Positions 42,097-56,057 are shown, counted from the first letter of the stretch. The stretch: DNA of 64,000 nucleotides from Fructilactobacillus myrtifloralis (GCF_024029335.1 NZ_CP097116.1:1-64000), one strand, 5' to 3'. The notes: generated from the sequence alone by a model not told the origin. Made by a program: numbers and translations.

Positions 42097-42723
42097 TTGA
42101 GTAAATTTCACGTAATGAATCATCCTTTGATTCAACATAAACTAAGTATCATTCGGGATAAGAAAACCGGAACCAATGAATTTCGGGAAGTTGTCAACGA
42201 AATCGCCAACCTGATGGCCTTTGAAGTGACTCGCGACATGCCCTTACAGGACGTGGAGATTGAAACACCAATGGGAAAGGCCACGACTAAGAAGCTCGCC
42301 GGCAAAAAGGTGGCAGTAGTGCCCATCTTGCGGGCCGGAATCGGAATGGTGGATGGAATTTTGGAACTGTTACCGAGTGCCCGGGTTGGTCACGTGGGGA
42401 TGTATCGGGACGAAACCACCTTTGAACCCCATGAATACTTTGTGAAGTTGCCTTCAGACATTAAAGACCGGGAAGTTTTAGTGGTTGATCCAATGCTGGC
42501 AACGGGAGGCTCCGCCATCATGGCCATTGATGCCTTGAAGAAGCGGGGCGCCCAGAATATCAAGTTTGTGTGCCTGGTGGCTGCCCCAGAAGGGGTACAA
42601 GCCCTAGAAGCTGCCCACCCGGACGTTGAAATTTACGCAGCGGCCCTGGACGATCGCCTCGAAAATGGGTACATTGTTCCCGGACTTGGGGATGCCGGGG
42701 ACCGGTTATTTGGAACTAAATAA
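42097..42723 (+). CDS. upp: uracil phosphoribosyltransferase
   Basis: Salvages uracil to UMP using PRPP. 208 aa: [13 protein letters not shown], the PRPP loop [16 protein letters not shown], and the C-terminal [15 protein letters not shown]. The frame is open from GTG 42088, but AAAGGAG (42082-42088) is spaced for TTG at 42097, giving [15 protein letters not shown] as in homologues. Linked to pyrimidine metabolism with pyrBCD and tdk elsewhere in the window. Confidence 0.94.
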   Translation: MSKFHVMNHPLIQHKLSIIRDKKTGTNEFREVVNEIANLMAFEVTRDMPLQDVEIETPMGKATTKKLAGKKVAVVPILRAGIGMVDGILELLPSARVGHVGMYRDETTFEPHEYFVKLPSDIKDREVLVVDPMLATGGSAIMAIDALKKRGAQNIKFVCLVAAPEGVQALEAAHPDVEIYAAALDDRLENGYIVPGLGDAGDRLFGTK

Positions 42724-42726
42724 AGT

Positions 42727-42759
42727 AAAAAGCAGAAATCCACGGATTTCTGCTTTTTT
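42727..42759 (+). terminator. terminator after upp
   Basis: AAAAAGCAGAAATC-CACG-GATTTCTGCTTTTT. Confidence 0.93.
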
Positions 42760-42808
42760 AGTAACAGAAAAACCGGCAAGTTCACCGGCTGTAATTAAAG
42801 GAATTACT

Positions 42809-42837
42809 TTGTATTTAATTTCATTTGGTGGTATCAT
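42809..42837 (+). promoter_or_regulatory. promoter of the ATP synthase operon
   Basis: TTGTAT, 17 bp, TATCAT, about 115 bp upstream of atpB. The leader holds no atpI gene. Confidence 0.65.
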
Positions 42838-42952
42838 TCTAATGAATTTTAGGATTAGCCACCGCGTGGTTACTCTTAAAATGAATGGTAAAGCGAGGTG
42901 TGAATCTGGCGCCGACCGTTCGCTATTTGAAAGGCAAAAGAGGTGATAATTA

Positions 42953-43663
42953 GTGGATCCAACTCGTACTTTTCAATTTTGCGGTTTGACCTTCAACGTG
43001 GGGAACATGATTTCTGGAATTATCGTTGCAGCAATTGTGTTTGGCTTTGTTTATATTTGCTCTCGGCGAATTCAAATGAAGCCCACGGGCAAGCAAAATT
43101 TATTGGAGTACATGATTGACTTTACGAACGGAATTGTGAAGTCAACGATGCCAAGTGGATCAACCAAGGATTATGGACTGTGGGCGTTTACGCTCTTCTA
43201 TTTCATTTTGGTAGCAAACCTCTTGGGGTTGTTCCTCCACATCGAAGTGGGTGGAATTGTTTACGTGAAGAGTCCCACGGCCGATCCAATCGTTGCAATG
43301 TCGTTTGCGCTGATGTCAATGTTGATTGCACAGTACTCGGGGGTACAAAAGTTAGGTTATAAAAAGCACTTTGAAACCTACCTACAACCCATTCCTTACT
43401 TGTTACCGATCAACTTGATGGAAGAGTTTACTAATTTCTTAACCCTTGGAATTCGGGTGTACGGTAATATTTTTGCTGGTGAACTGCTGGCAGGTTTGAT
43501 TGCGAAAATGGCATTTTCGCATGGGATTGCAACCCTTGCTATTTCGGCACCAATTGAAATGGCATGGATGGCCTTCTCAGTATTTATTGGCTGTATTCAG
43601 GCCTACGTTTTTGTAACTTTATCATGTGTATATATTTCTCATAAAATTACGCTTGAGGAATAA
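42953..43663 (+). CDS. atpB: F0F1 ATP synthase subunit a
   Basis: Membrane subunit with the proton half-channels. 236 aa with about five to six hydrophobic segments; the conserved Arg lies in EEFTNFLTLGIRVYGNIFAGELL (family LRLFGN region), followed by VFIGCIQAYVFVTLSCVYI. GTG start with AGAGGTGAT upstream. First gene of the operon. Confidence 0.95.
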   Translation: MDPTRTFQFCGLTFNVGNMISGIIVAAIVFGFVYICSRRIQMKPTGKQNLLEYMIDFTNGIVKSTMPSGSTKDYGLWAFTLFYFILVANLLGLFLHIEVGGIVYVKSPTADPIVAMSFALMSMLIAQYSGVQKLGYKKHFETYLQPIPYLLPINLMEEFTNFLTLGIRVYGNIFAGELLAGLIAKMAFSHGIATLAISAPIEMAWMAFSVFIGCIQAYVFVTLSCVYISHKITLEE

Positions 43664-43894
<231 letters not shown>

Positions 43895-43933
43895 TCAAAC
43901 CAGTTGATTAACAAACAAAGGAGGTGTCAATAG

Positions 43934-44426
43934 ATGTTAGTGGTTGGAGAAGCATTTAACATTGGGGATGCCTTATTCTACGCGGTTTTATTCATTATTC
44001 TCATGTGGCTCATCAAGGTGGTTGCCTGGAAGCCCGTCACGAAGATGATGCAGGACCGGTCGGATAAGATTGCCAATGACATTGATACGGCCGAAAAGTC
44101 GCGGAACGAAGCCTTGGAACTGGCGAAAAAACGGCAGACGGAGCTAGCTAATTCGCAAGCAGAAGCAAGCGAAATTATTAGTAAGGCGCAACAAACCGGG
44201 GATAAACGCCGCGAGTCGATTATTAGTAGTGCCAACTTGGATGCCAAAACCATTAAAGAGAATGCAGCCAAGGACATTGAACAACAACAACGCGATGCCC
44301 TGGCCAACTCAAAGAATGATGTAGCTGATTTATCTATTGAAATTGCTTCCAAGCTGATTCAAAAGAACTTAGACGCCAACGATCAAAAGACGTTAATTGA
44401 TTCCTACATCGAAGGGTTGGATAAGT

Positions 44427-44440
<14 letters not shown>
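43934..44440 (+). CDS. atpF: F0F1 ATP synthase subunit b
   Basis: Peripheral stalk subunit, 168 aa: one N-terminal membrane helix (about 12-30, ending VAWKPV) then a long charged coiled coil. AAAGGAGG upstream. Its last codons overlap the atpH start. Confidence 0.95.
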
Positions 44441-46539
<2,099 letters not shown>

Positions 46540-46559
46540 ATTTGAAGGGAGGATAACCA

Positions 46560-47480
46560 ATGGCTGAATCAATGAATGAAGTCAAGCACCGCATTGCCTC
46601 CACCAAAAATACCCGCCAAATTACGGAAGCCATGCAAATGGTTCAAACCGTTAAACTGAATCAAATTCAGGGCCAAACGGCAACTTATAATGAATACGTT
46701 GCGAAGGTGAAGGCGGTCGTAATGCACTTGGCTCAATCACACTTATTAGATAGCCAGCAGCCTTCAAATGATCAAGCCCATGCCAAAAAAGGGCCGACGG
46801 CTTACCTCGTAATCACGTCTGACCGTGGAATGGTCGGAAGCTATAACAGTAATGTTTTGCGGGGGACTAACCGGTTTATCGCAGAGCATACTCCGAACGT
46901 TGATGACTACGTGATCCTTGCAGTTGGAGGCACGGGCGCTGATTTTTATAAAAAGAACCAAGCGAACGTGGCGTATGAGTACCGCGGGGTTTCCGATATT
47001 CCGACGTACCAAGAAGTGAAGGGAATTGTGAAGACCATTACCCAGATGTACAACGATCACTTGTTTAGTGAACTGTACGTCTGCTACAACCACTTTGTGA
47101 ACCGGGTTCGTTCCGACTTTCGGACGGAAAAATTGTTACCGATGGATCGGGAATCAATTCGCCAGAGTATGGATGGGGCGACCGGAGCAGGATCGAGTAT
47201 CCAAACGGAAACCCTGACGGCAGAATACGAAGTGGAACCATCTGAACAGGAAGTGCTCCATGCCATTTTGCCTCAGTATGCAGAAAGTTTGGTGTACGGA
47301 GCAATCTTGGATGCCAAGACGGCAGAGCATTCGTCTAGTTCAATGGCGATGAAAGCAGCAACTGACAATGCTGATGATTTAATTTCTTCGTTGGAATTAA
47401 AATATAATCGGGCCCGCCAGGCTGCGATTACGACCGAAATCACTGAGATTACGGGTGGTCAAGAAGCATTGAATCACTAA
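46560..47480 (+). CDS. atpG: F0F1 ATP synthase subunit gamma
   Basis: Central rotor shaft. 306 aa; N-terminal coiled coil starts with [20 protein letters not shown], and the C-terminal helix ends [24 protein letters not shown] upstream. Confidence 0.96.
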   Translation: MAESMNEVKHRIASTKNTRQITEAMQMVQTVKLNQIQGQTATYNEYVAKVKAVVMHLAQSHLLDSQQPSNDQAHAKKGPTAYLVITSDRGMVGSYNSNVLRGTNRFIAEHTPNVDDYVILAVGGTGADFYKKNQANVAYEYRGVSDIPTYQEVKGIVKTITQMYNDHLFSELYVCYNHFVNRVRSDFRTEKLLPMDRESIRQSMDGATGAGSSIQTETLTAEYEVEPSEQEVLHAILPQYAESLVYGAILDAKTAEHSSSSMAMKAATDNADDLISSLELKYNRARQAAITTEITEITGGQEALNH

Positions 47481-47496
47481 TGATGGGAGGAATTAA

Positions 47497-48915
<1,419 letters not shown>

Positions 48916-48927
48916 GGAGGGATCTAA

Positions 48928-49356
48928 TTGGCTGAAGCAAAGAACGTTTTAACCGTTAGTATCGTAACTCCCGATGGTTCGGTTTATACTAATGAACAGT
49001 GTTCGTTGGCAGTGGTCCAAACGCAGACTGGGGATCTCGGAATCATGGCAAATCACATTCCGGTGATTGCCGCGTTGCAGATTGCTCCGGCCGAGTTTAA
49101 AAACCAAGACGGGCAAACGGAAATTATCGCGGTCAACGGGGGCTTTGTTGAATTTTCGAATAATGAGTTGACGATTGTGGCTGATAGTGCGGAACGCAAA
49201 GATCAAATTGACGTGAACCGGGCTACTAGTGCCAAGGAACGGGCTCAAAAAGAAATTGAGGAAGCCAACAGTAACCATGACGCCGATACCATGAAACGGG
49301 CTGAAGTCGAATTACGGCGGGCCTTAAATCGGATTAACGTTGCGAACCGACGTTAA
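48928..49356 (+). CDS. atpC: F0F1 ATP synthase subunit epsilon
   Basis: Rotor-base subunit that also regulates the enzyme. 142 aa: N-terminal beta-sandwich (LTVSIVTPDGSVY, GDLGIMANHIPVIAAL) and a C-terminal helical hairpin (about 90-142). TTG start after AAGGAGG. The eight-gene operon closes with a terminator. Confidence 0.95.
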   Translation: MAEAKNVLTVSIVTPDGSVYTNEQCSLAVVQTQTGDLGIMANHIPVIAALQIAPAEFKNQDGQTEIIAVNGGFVEFSNNELTIVADSAERKDQIDVNRATSAKERAQKEIEEANSNHDADTMKRAEVELRRALNRINVANRR

Positions 49357-49365
49357 AAAGTTAGT

Positions 49366-49400
49366 AAAAGGGAAATCACCAATTGGTGGTTTCCCTTTTT
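49366..49400 (+). terminator. terminator of the atp operon
   Basis: AAAAGGGAAATCACC-AATT-GGTGGTTTCCCTTTT. Confidence 0.93.
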
Positions 49401-49500
49401 GTATTTGGAGGGGAAAAGTAAGTAAACGGCGTGGTTCGCGCGGACACGGCCAGCGTTTTATGATAAGATTAAGGGTAGCAATAATTGGAGGAAGATTAGC

Positions 49501-49728
49501 ATGAATGGATTTGGGTTACAGGCTTTGATTAGCATTATTAGTCAGTTATTTTTTGTCATTTTGGCTTTTTGGGCCATCCAAGGAATTCATTTTGAACGGT
49601 TTGTTCCCATCAAAGAGCAACAGGGAAAAGTGTTACTGGTGCTCCTAGCGTTGGGACTGGGCTCTTTGAGCAGTAATTTCTTTCTCTCCTTTATTGATAA
49701 CTTAAAAAACTTACAATTTTTATTTTAA
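49501..49728 (+). CDS. DUF1146 family membrane protein (YwzB-like)
   Basis: 75 aa with two membrane segments (about 8-28 and 42-65) and the family segment [13 protein letters not shown]. This protein routinely lies between atpC and murA in Firmicutes, as here. GGAGGA upstream. Function unknown; probably co-transcribed with murA. Confidence 0.85.
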   Translation: MNGFGLQALISIISQLFFVILAFWAIQGIHFERFVPIKEQQGKVLLVLLALGLGSLSSNFFLSFIDNLKNLQFLF

Positions 49729-49748
49729 ACCGACTGGGAGAAGAAAAG

Positions 49749-51020
49749 ATGGATAAAATTATTGTACGCGGTGGCAACCGCTTATCCGGAAGTGTTCACA
49801 TCGAGGGAGCAAAGAATGCCGTGCTCCCCATTTTAGCCGCCACGATTTTAGGTAGTGAAGCACAGAGTGTGATTACAAACAGTCCAATTCTTTCGGATGT
49901 GCACGTGATGAACGAAGTGTTGCGGAGTTTGAATTTACAGGTTGATTTTGACGAAAATCACAATCAAATTACGGTGGATGCGACCGGATCAATTAGTAGT
50001 GAAGCACCCTTTGAATACGTATCGAAAATGCGGGCTTCGATTGTGGTCTTGGGACCACTGTTAGCGCGGCTGGGTCAGGCTCGGGTGGCCCTGCCCGGTG
50101 GTTGTGCAATTGGATCACGCCCGATTGACATCCACTTAAAGGGTTTTGAGGCCATGGGAGCCACGATTGAGCAACACGAAGGTTACGTAGAAGCAAGTGC
50201 ACCCAATGGCTTACAGGGAGCCGAAATTTACTTTGATTTTCCAAGCGTGGGAGCGACCCAGAACGTCATGATGGCGGCGACGCTCGCTCATGGCACTACG
50301 GTGATTAAAAATGTGGCCCGAGAACCAGAAATCGTCGATTTGGCGGACATGTTAAACGACATGGGGGCCCACATCACGGGGGCCGGTACCGATACGATCA
50401 CCATTGAGGGAGTAACTAAGCTCCATGGCGTTCACCATGAAGTGGTGCAGGACCGGATTGAGGCGGGGACCTTTATGGCGGCCGCAGCGGTGACGAAGGG
50501 GAACGTTCTGGTTGAACATGCGATTGTTGAACACAACCTTCCGTTTATCGCCAAACTGCGGGAGATGGGCGTAACCGTCACCCAGGAGGAACAAGGGGTG
50601 CGCATCATTGGCCCTGACACCTTACAACCAGTTGACGTAGAAACCGCGCCGTATCCAGGTTTTCCAACCGACATGCAACCGCAGATGACCGTCTTACAAC
50701 TGGCGGCTGACGGGGTCAGCACGTTAACCGAAAATGTGTTTGAAAACCGATTTATGCACTTGGATGAATTACGGCGGATGAACGCCAAATTTGAAATCAA
50801 GGGGAATACCGTAGTAATGCACGGTCCCACTCATTTTGAAGGGGCTGAAGTGGCCGCCACGGATTTACGGGCAGCAGCAGCGTTGATTATGGCCGGCCTA
50901 ATTGCCACGGGGGTTACACACATCACTAACCTGCAGTACCTAGATCGAGGGTACTATGAAATTGAAAAGAAACTCCGCCACCTCGGGGCAAACATTGAAC
51001 GGGTTTCCACTGGGAACTAG
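49749..51020 (+). CDS. murA: UDP-N-acetylglucosamine 1-carboxyvinyltransferase
   Basis: First committed step of peptidoglycan precursor synthesis (PEP transfer to UDP-GlcNAc). 423 aa; the catalytic, fosfomycin-reactive Cys119 is in [14 protein letters not shown], and substrate-binding GAKNAVLP and TDMQPQMT segments are present. Cys at this position predicts fosfomycin sensitivity of this enzyme (there may be a second copy elsewhere). Confidence 0.95.
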   Translation: MDKIIVRGGNRLSGSVHIEGAKNAVLPILAATILGSEAQSVITNSPILSDVHVMNEVLRSLNLQVDFDENHNQITVDATGSISSEAPFEYVSKMRASIVVLGPLLARLGQARVALPGGCAIGSRPIDIHLKGFEAMGATIEQHEGYVEASAPNGLQGAEIYFDFPSVGATQNVMMAATLAHGTTVIKNVAREPEIVDLADMLNDMGAHITGAGTDTITIEGVTKLHGVHHEVVQDRIEAGTFMAAAAVTKGNVLVEHAIVEHNLPFIAKLREMGVTVTQEEQGVRIIGPDTLQPVDVETAPYPGFPTDMQPQMTVLQLAADGVSTLTENVFENRFMHLDELRRMNAKFEIKGNTVVMHGPTHFEGAEVAATDLRAAAALIMAGLIATGVTHITNLQYLDRGYYEIEKKLRHLGANIERVSTGN

Positions 51021-51086
51021 CGGTCTGAAACGATAATTATGGTATAATTTACACAATTAGCGAAAGTGGGAAAGGAAGAACAAAAG

Positions 51087-52112
51087 ATGGCCCAAGATAT
51101 TGGAATTGACTTAGGAACAGCCAACGTGCTGGTATCGGTAACGGGAAAGGGAGTCGTGTTAAACGAACCTTCCGTCGTTGCAATTGATACGAAAACGAAC
51201 AAGGTGCTGGCAGTCGGAAAAGAAGCCTACGAAATGGTCGGCCGGACACCTGGCAACATTAAAGCCATTCGGCCGTTAAAGGATGGGGTAATCTCTGACT
51301 TTGACGTGACGGAAGCGATGTTGAACTACTTCATTAAAAAATTAAGCGTTAAGGGCATGGTTTCCAAACCGAAGGTAATGATTTGTGCCCCAACCAACAT
51401 TACGAACATTGAGCGGAAGGCGATTATCGAAGCCGCCCAAAAATCGGTTGGAGGCGAGGTCTTTTTAGAAGAAGAACCTAAAGTGGCTGCCATTGGAGCG
51501 GGGATGGACATCTTCGAACCCACTGGGAGTATGGTGATTGATATTGGTGGGGGAACCTCTGACATCGCCGTCGTTTCGCTCGGAGACATCGTGGCTAGTA
51601 AGTCACTGAAGTTAGCCGGCGACGTGATGAACCAAGACATCGTGGATTACATGAAACGGACCCATAACATCGTCATTGGGGAACACACGGCCGAAAAAAT
51701 TAAGAAAACGATTGGAACTGCCAAGGCAGATCCAAACGACATCAAAGAAATTGAAGTTCGGGGCCGAGATGCCGTTAGTGGAATGCCGATTTCCGTTAAC
51801 ATCAACAGTACGGAGATTGCTGATGCCATCCATACGTCCGTCCAGATGATTATTAACGCTGCGAAGAGCGTCTTAGAAACGATTCCACCGGAATTAGCGG
51901 CCGACATCATTGATCGGGGGGTTATGCTTACCGGAGGGGGCTCCATGTTAAATAACATTGACGTGGTAATTTCGGATGCCCTGACGGTACCAGTAATGGT
52001 GTCTGAAGATCCACTCGAAAACGTTGCTAAGGGAGCTAGTTCCCTACTGGAACACATTGACACGGAAAAGAAGCCGAAAAAGAGCTTTAGCTTGTTTGGT
52101 CGAAATAACTAG
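51087..52112 (+). CDS. mbl: MreB/Mbl rod-shape actin homologue
   Basis: Actin-like filament protein that guides sidewall synthesis. 341 aa from the ATG at 51087 (AAAGGAAG upstream; the longer frame from 51066 has no site). Actin-fold motifs: GIDLGTANVLV (phosphate 1), VIDIGGGTSDIAVVSLG (phosphate 2), and LTGGGSMLNNID (adenosine). The murA-mbl-yidD-rodA order suggests Mbl rather than the MreB of the mreBCD locus. This implies a rod-shaped cell. Confidence 0.92.
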   Translation: MAQDIGIDLGTANVLVSVTGKGVVLNEPSVVAIDTKTNKVLAVGKEAYEMVGRTPGNIKAIRPLKDGVISDFDVTEAMLNYFIKKLSVKGMVSKPKVMICAPTNITNIERKAIIEAAQKSVGGEVFLEEEPKVAAIGAGMDIFEPTGSMVIDIGGGTSDIAVVSLGDIVASKSLKLAGDVMNQDIVDYMKRTHNIVIGEHTAEKIKKTIGTAKADPNDIKEIEVRGRDAVSGMPISVNINSTEIADAIHTSVQMIINAAKSVLETIPPELAADIIDRGVMLTGGGSMLNNIDVVISDALTVPVMVSEDPLENVAKGASSLLEHIDTEKKPKKSFSLFGRNN

Positions 52113-52117
52113 CGACC

Positions 52118-52372
52118 ATGCAAACCCTGTTAGTGAAGTTAATTAAAGCTTATCAAGTCGGCATTTCAGCGCATACGCCCCCCACGTGTCGTTACCAACC
52201 AACGTGCTCGCACTATACCCAAACCGCCATTGAACGCTTTGGAAGCTGGCGGGGGTTACTGATGGGAGGAGCCCGGATTTTACGGTGTAATCCCCTGGTG
52301 CGCGGGGGCTTTGATCCAGTGCCGACGCGCTTTCAACTGCGGCGCACCCAGAAAACCCGGAATGGAGGCTAG
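52118..52372 (+). CDS. yidD: membrane protein insertion efficiency factor YidD
   Basis: 84-aa protein with the family signature TCRYQPTCSHYTQTAIERFG and RILRCNPLVRGGFDPVP. Homologues assist YidC-dependent insertion. It starts five bases after the mbl stop and has a weak ribosome site, so translation is probably coupled. Confidence 0.93.
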   Translation: MQTLLVKLIKAYQVGISAHTPPTCRYQPTCSHYTQTAIERFGSWRGLLMGGARILRCNPLVRGGFDPVPTRFQLRRTQKTRNGG

Positions 52373-52373
52373 A

Positions 52374-52583
52374 ATGAGTCGCAAGGAAAAACAAATTGAA
52401 TTAGAAGTGGTTGCTACGCCTAATCACGAAAACTTAGTCCAGATTAAGGGGCACACCGTTGGAAAAATCGTGCCGAATGCGGATAAGTTTGATTGTTACG
52501 TAGGTGAGCAAGTGTTTCACGAAAAAAACGAAGCGGACGCCTTACAACAGGTGATTCGTGAATATAATTTACATCAGAGATAA
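52374..52583 (+). CDS. DUF2969 family protein
   Basis: 69-aa soluble protein, lysine- and glutamate-rich, with VVATPNHENLVQIKGHTVG and IREYNLHQR. GGAGG directly precedes the ATG at 52374; upstream codons in this frame overlap yidD and are not used. Found next to rodA in many lactobacilli. Function unknown. Confidence 0.82.
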   Translation: MSRKEKQIELEVVATPNHENLVQIKGHTVGKIVPNADKFDCYVGEQVFHEKNEADALQQVIREYNLHQR

Positions 52584-52612
52584 CCGATAACTGAGATTAA
52601 GGAGAGTTAATC

Positions 52613-53809
52613 GTGTTTCAAAGAAAACAAGTGCAAGATGGTGATCGAATTGATTGGAGCATCATTTTTTGCGTACTGATGTTAGCCTTGGTCGGGCTTG
52701 GCTCGATTTACGTGGCCGTTTCGCATGATACCGGAGGCGTATCGGTGGTTCGAACCGTGGTTTCCCAGCTAGTGTGGTATGTAATTGGAGCGGTGGCGGT
52801 AGTCGTCATTATGCAGTTTGATTCCCAACAACTTTGGAAGATTGCGCCCTACGCTTATTGGTTTGGAATTTTCCTCCTGTTCGTCGTCCTGTTTCTATAC
52901 AGTCGGGCGTACTTTGCGCAAACCGGAGCCAAAAGTTGGTTTGCCCTCGGGCCGTTTACCTTCCAACCCTCTGAAATTATGAAGCCGGCGTACATTTTGA
53001 TGGAAGCCCGGGTTATCGCGGATCACAATAGCGAATATCCGATTCATACGGTTCGAAGTGACTGGAAACTGATTGGTCGGATGTTTCTATGGACGTTACC
53101 CGTCATTGTGTTGTTAAAACTGCAAAACGACTTCGGGACGACCGTGGTGTTCCTGGCCATTTTAGGGGGACTATTAATTGTTTCGGGGATTACCTGGAAA
53201 ATTTTAGCGCCCGGGATCATCGGGTTTGTGACCCTCGTGACGACCGCGGTCTTGCTGGTGGTAACCAGTGGTGGACGAGCTATCTTAGGGCACCTCGGCT
53301 TTCAACAGTACCAATTTGAACGAATTGATAGCTGGTTGCATCCAGCGTCTGATTCCAGTAACCAAGGATTCCAACTGTGGCAAAGTATGAAGGCAATTGG
53401 ATCCGGTGGCCTAACTGGAACCGGCTTTAACGTGTCTCATGTGTATGTGCCCGTGCGAGAATCCGATATGATTTTCTCCGTCGTTGGAGAAAACTTTGGG
53501 TTTATCGGCGGGACATTACTGATTCTGTTATACTTTCTCTTGATTTATGAAATGATTAAAGTGACGTTCCAAACTCGCAACGTCTTTTATGCCTACATTT
53601 CAACGGGAGTAATTATGATGATCCTCTTCCACGTCTTTGAAAACGTGGGGATGAGCATCGATCTGATTCCGATGACGGGGATTCCGTTGCCGTTTATCAG
53701 TCAAGGGGGATCAGCCCTCATCGGGAATATGATTGGGATTGGGTTGATCATGTCGATGCAGTATCACAATCAAAATTCGATGTTTAGTAACGTTAAACAA
53801 TTTTCGTAA
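52613..53809 (+). CDS. rodA: SEDS-family peptidoglycan glycosyltransferase RodA
   Basis: Polytopic (about ten membrane segments) glycan polymerase for sidewall synthesis. 398 aa with the SEDS signatures LGPFTFQPSEIMKPAYIL, QNDFGTTVVF and MTGIPLPFISQGGSALIGNM. GTG start with AAGGAGAG upstream. The mbl neighbourhood supports RodA rather than FtsW. Confidence 0.93.
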   Translation: MFQRKQVQDGDRIDWSIIFCVLMLALVGLGSIYVAVSHDTGGVSVVRTVVSQLVWYVIGAVAVVVIMQFDSQQLWKIAPYAYWFGIFLLFVVLFLYSRAYFAQTGAKSWFALGPFTFQPSEIMKPAYILMEARVIADHNSEYPIHTVRSDWKLIGRMFLWTLPVIVLLKLQNDFGTTVVFLAILGGLLIVSGITWKILAPGIIGFVTLVTTAVLLVVTSGGRAILGHLGFQQYQFERIDSWLHPASDSSNQGFQLWQSMKAIGSGGLTGTGFNVSHVYVPVRESDMIFSVVGENFGFIGGTLLILLYFLLIYEMIKVTFQTRNVFYAYISTGVIMMILFHVFENVGMSIDLIPMTGIPLPFISQGGSALIGNMIGIGLIMSMQYHNQNSMFSNVKQFS

Positions 53810-53838
53810 AAAGTCTGCTCCGGCAGGCTTTTTTTGTT
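53810..53838 (+). terminator. terminator after rodA
   Basis: AAGTCTGC-TCCG-GCAGGCTT followed by T7. Confidence 0.87.
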
Positions 53839-53839
53839 T

Positions 53840-53867
53840 TTGCTTTGCGCTTTAAAAGTGGTATACT
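53840..53867 (+). promoter_or_regulatory. ddl promoter
   Basis: TTGCTT, 16 bp, TATACT, 34 bp before the ddl ATG. Confidence 0.6.
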
Positions 53868-53901
53868 TAAGGTTCAAAAACAGACGAATGGGAGAACAGA
53901 A

Positions 53902-55041
53902 ATGACAGAGAACAAGCAACACATTGCGCTATTATTTGGTGGAGATTCTTCTGAACATGACGTATCCAAACGGTCTGCGCATAACATCTATGATGCGATG
54001 GATCGGGACCGATACGACGTGAGCCTCTTTTTGGTAACTAAAAGTGGCATGATTTTAGACGATGCCGCTTCGCACCGGGTGTTTGCAGGTGAAGATGAAG
54101 ATGCCGTTGCTGCGGAAGTACTGCCCCAGTTAGACACGGCTAATCCGTTGGCACCAATTCTTAATCTGGATAGTACGAAGCACATCGATGTCTTTTTCCC
54201 CATTATTCACGGGAATTTAGGGGAAGATGGGACCATCCAAGGATTGTTACGGTTATTGCAAAAACCCTACGTTGGAAGTGGGGTGCAAGCCTCAGCACTG
54301 GCGTACGATAAGGATTTAACCAAGAAGATTTTGACGGCTACCGGCATTCGCAATACCAAGTATGTGTTAGTTACACCTGACACTGCGGCCGAGTGGAGTT
54401 ACGCCAAGGTCAGTGAGCAGATTGATTCCCAGTTGTTATTCATTAAACCAGCCCGGCAGGGTTCCTCAATCGGGATCCACAAGGTTACGAATGACGCCGA
54501 ATATGCGGCTGGCTTACAGGATGCGCTCCGGTACGACGATAAAGTGCTGGTGGAAGAAGCCATTAATGGTCCAGAAGAGGTGGAAATTTCTATCCTCGGA
54601 AACGAAGACCCACAGGCATCTAAAATTGGTGCGATTAAAGTGCCAGCAGAAGACGCCTTTTACACCTACGACAATAAGTTCGTGGATGCCAGCGCGGTTG
54701 AATTTACGATTCCCGTTGAATTACCAGCACCAGTGCGCGACGAAATTACGGAAATGGCCCTCGGTGCCTTTCGGGCGTTGGAGCTAAAGGGGATGGCGCG
54801 AATCGACTTCTTGGTATCAAAAGATTTAACTCCCTACCTAGGAGAAGTCAACACCTTGCCTGGTTTCACGAACATTTCGTTATATCCCCAGCTATGGGAA
54901 GCTTCCGGAATTAGTTATTCCGAGTTGATTGACCGCTTGATTGAACTGGCAAAGGCTGAATTTGTGCGCCAGGGTAAAATTTTACATGATTTTAAACCGC
55001 TAACGTTAACTGATCAAGATAAAGTTTATGACGCTGACTAG
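53902..55041 (+). CDS. ddl: D-alanine:D-alanine/D-lactate ligase
   Basis: ATP-grasp ligase that makes the terminal dipeptide or depsipeptide of the peptidoglycan stem. 379 aa from ATG 53902 (GGGAG upstream). Motifs: LLFGGDSSEHDVSKRS, HGNLGEDGTIQGLL, KPARQGSSIGI, EVNTLPGFT. In the omega loop FYTYDNKF, Phe260 is at the place of Tyr216 of E. coli DdlB. Phe here is the established mark of D-Ala-D-lactate ligases of Leuconostoc and vancomycin-resistant lactobacilli. So the product is predicted to be D-Ala-D-Lac. Confidence 0.93.
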   Translation: MTENKQHIALLFGGDSSEHDVSKRSAHNIYDAMDRDRYDVSLFLVTKSGMILDDAASHRVFAGEDEDAVAAEVLPQLDTANPLAPILNLDSTKHIDVFFPIIHGNLGEDGTIQGLLRLLQKPYVGSGVQASALAYDKDLTKKILTATGIRNTKYVLVTPDTAAEWSYAKVSEQIDSQLLFIKPARQGSSIGIHKVTNDAEYAAGLQDALRYDDKVLVEEAINGPEEVEISILGNEDPQASKIGAIKVPAEDAFYTYDNKFVDASAVEFTIPVELPAPVRDEITEMALGAFRALELKGMARIDFLVSKDLTPYLGEVNTLPGFTNISLYPQLWEASGISYSELIDRLIELAKAEFVRQGKILHDFKPLTLTDQDKVYDAD

Positions 55042-55044
55042 CGC

Positions 55045-55086
55045 TTAAAAAGGCATCGTGGTTCATCACCACGGTGCCTTTTTTGG
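55045..55086 (+). terminator. terminator after ddl
   Basis: AAAAAGGCATCGTGGT-TCATC-ACCACGGTGCCTTTTTT (one G-U pair). Confidence 0.92.
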
Positions 55087-55160
55087 TTGACAAGGGGGCT
55101 AAAATCAAGGATAATAATATTTATTTTTTGAGATAAACTAAACTTTGGAGGAATAGAGGA

Positions 55161-56057
55161 ATGTTGGTTTTCCCCACCGATAAATTATTAGCCGAGCTCA
55201 GCCAGTTGATTAGAACGCGGCGTCAGCAACTACACTTATCCCAAGCAGAATTAGCGAAGGGGATTTGCACCCAAACCACCATTAGTACCCTGGAGAACGG
55301 GACGCACTTTTCTAAGTGGGAATTGGTGCCCAAGCTATTAGAGCGCCTGCACGTCGACCAACAGGAATTAGAACATGCAATGCAGCCCCAGGTAGCTGCT
55401 GGCGAACAACAGCTTCAGCAGATCGAAACGGCGCTGTTGCAGTTTGATTTTAACCAGGCCAGTGCGCAACTCAACGCCATTCGGCGTGAAAATCTGGATA
55501 CGAAGGCCCAACTAAGTCGCTACTATTGTTATCAAGGCCTATTGAAAGTGGTCGTAGACTCTGAACTGGATGATGCGATTGTGGCCTTTGATTTGGCGTT
55601 AAGTCGGAACACCCCGCGGCACCATTCGTTAACCTGGGGCTGGGTTTACCTAGGCGAAGCGCTGACCTACCAACGAATGCACCTGACGAAGCGGGCGAAG
55701 CGCTCGTTACAAAAGGCGTTTGGTGAATTACAAGCCCTCACTCAAGTTGTAACGGTCCCCCTCACCACGGTGGTGAAATTTGGCCTAGCGGTTGCCACCT
55801 TAGGATTACTGTTACATCTGGATGCCGAAACGCAGGTCGGATGCCAGCGCTTACGCCACCGGTTGCAAGCCCATTATTCGTACTATTGTTTAGCCGACTT
55901 GTACTACCTGGAGGGACTTAGTTTACAAGCCACGGGCCAGGTGCAGGCGGCCAATCGGTTGTTAACTCGGGCAGATCAATTGGTGCATCTAAAGAATAAC
56001 AGTAAGTTTGAACGGCTTATGCACATTTACCAACAAAAAAGTCCTGAACTGGAGTAG
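55161..56057 (+). CDS. XRE-family regulator with TPR-like C-terminal domain (Rgg/PlcR-like)
   Basis: 298 aa. The N-terminal helix-turn-helix (about 8-70) reads IRTRRQQLHLSQAELAKGIC then TQTTISTLENGTHFSKWELV. The rest is repeated helices (about 80-290) resembling the TPR-like peptide-sensing domain of RRNPP regulators. No small peptide gene is evident beside it. GGAGGAATAGAGG upstream. The stop codon is inside the terminator hairpin. Ligand and targets unknown. Confidence 0.8.
   Translation: MLVFPTDKLLAELSQLIRTRRQQLHLSQAELAKGICTQTTISTLENGTHFSKWELVPKLLERLHVDQQELEHAMQPQVAAGEQQLQQIETALLQFDFNQASAQLNAIRRENLDTKAQLSRYYCYQGLLKVVVDSELDDAIVAFDLALSRNTPRHHSLTWGWVYLGEALTYQRMHLTKRAKRSLQKAFGELQALTQVVTVPLTTVVKFGLAVATLGLLLHLDAETQVGCQRLRHRLQAHYSYYCLADLYYLEGLSLQATGQVQAANRLLTRADQLVHLKNNSKFERLMHIYQQKSPELE

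Noticed and set aside
42626-42946. 106-codon plus-strand frame between upp and atpB
   Set aside because: It overlaps upp out of frame and runs through its terminator and the atp promoter. It is not atpI: no four-helix hydrophobic pattern.
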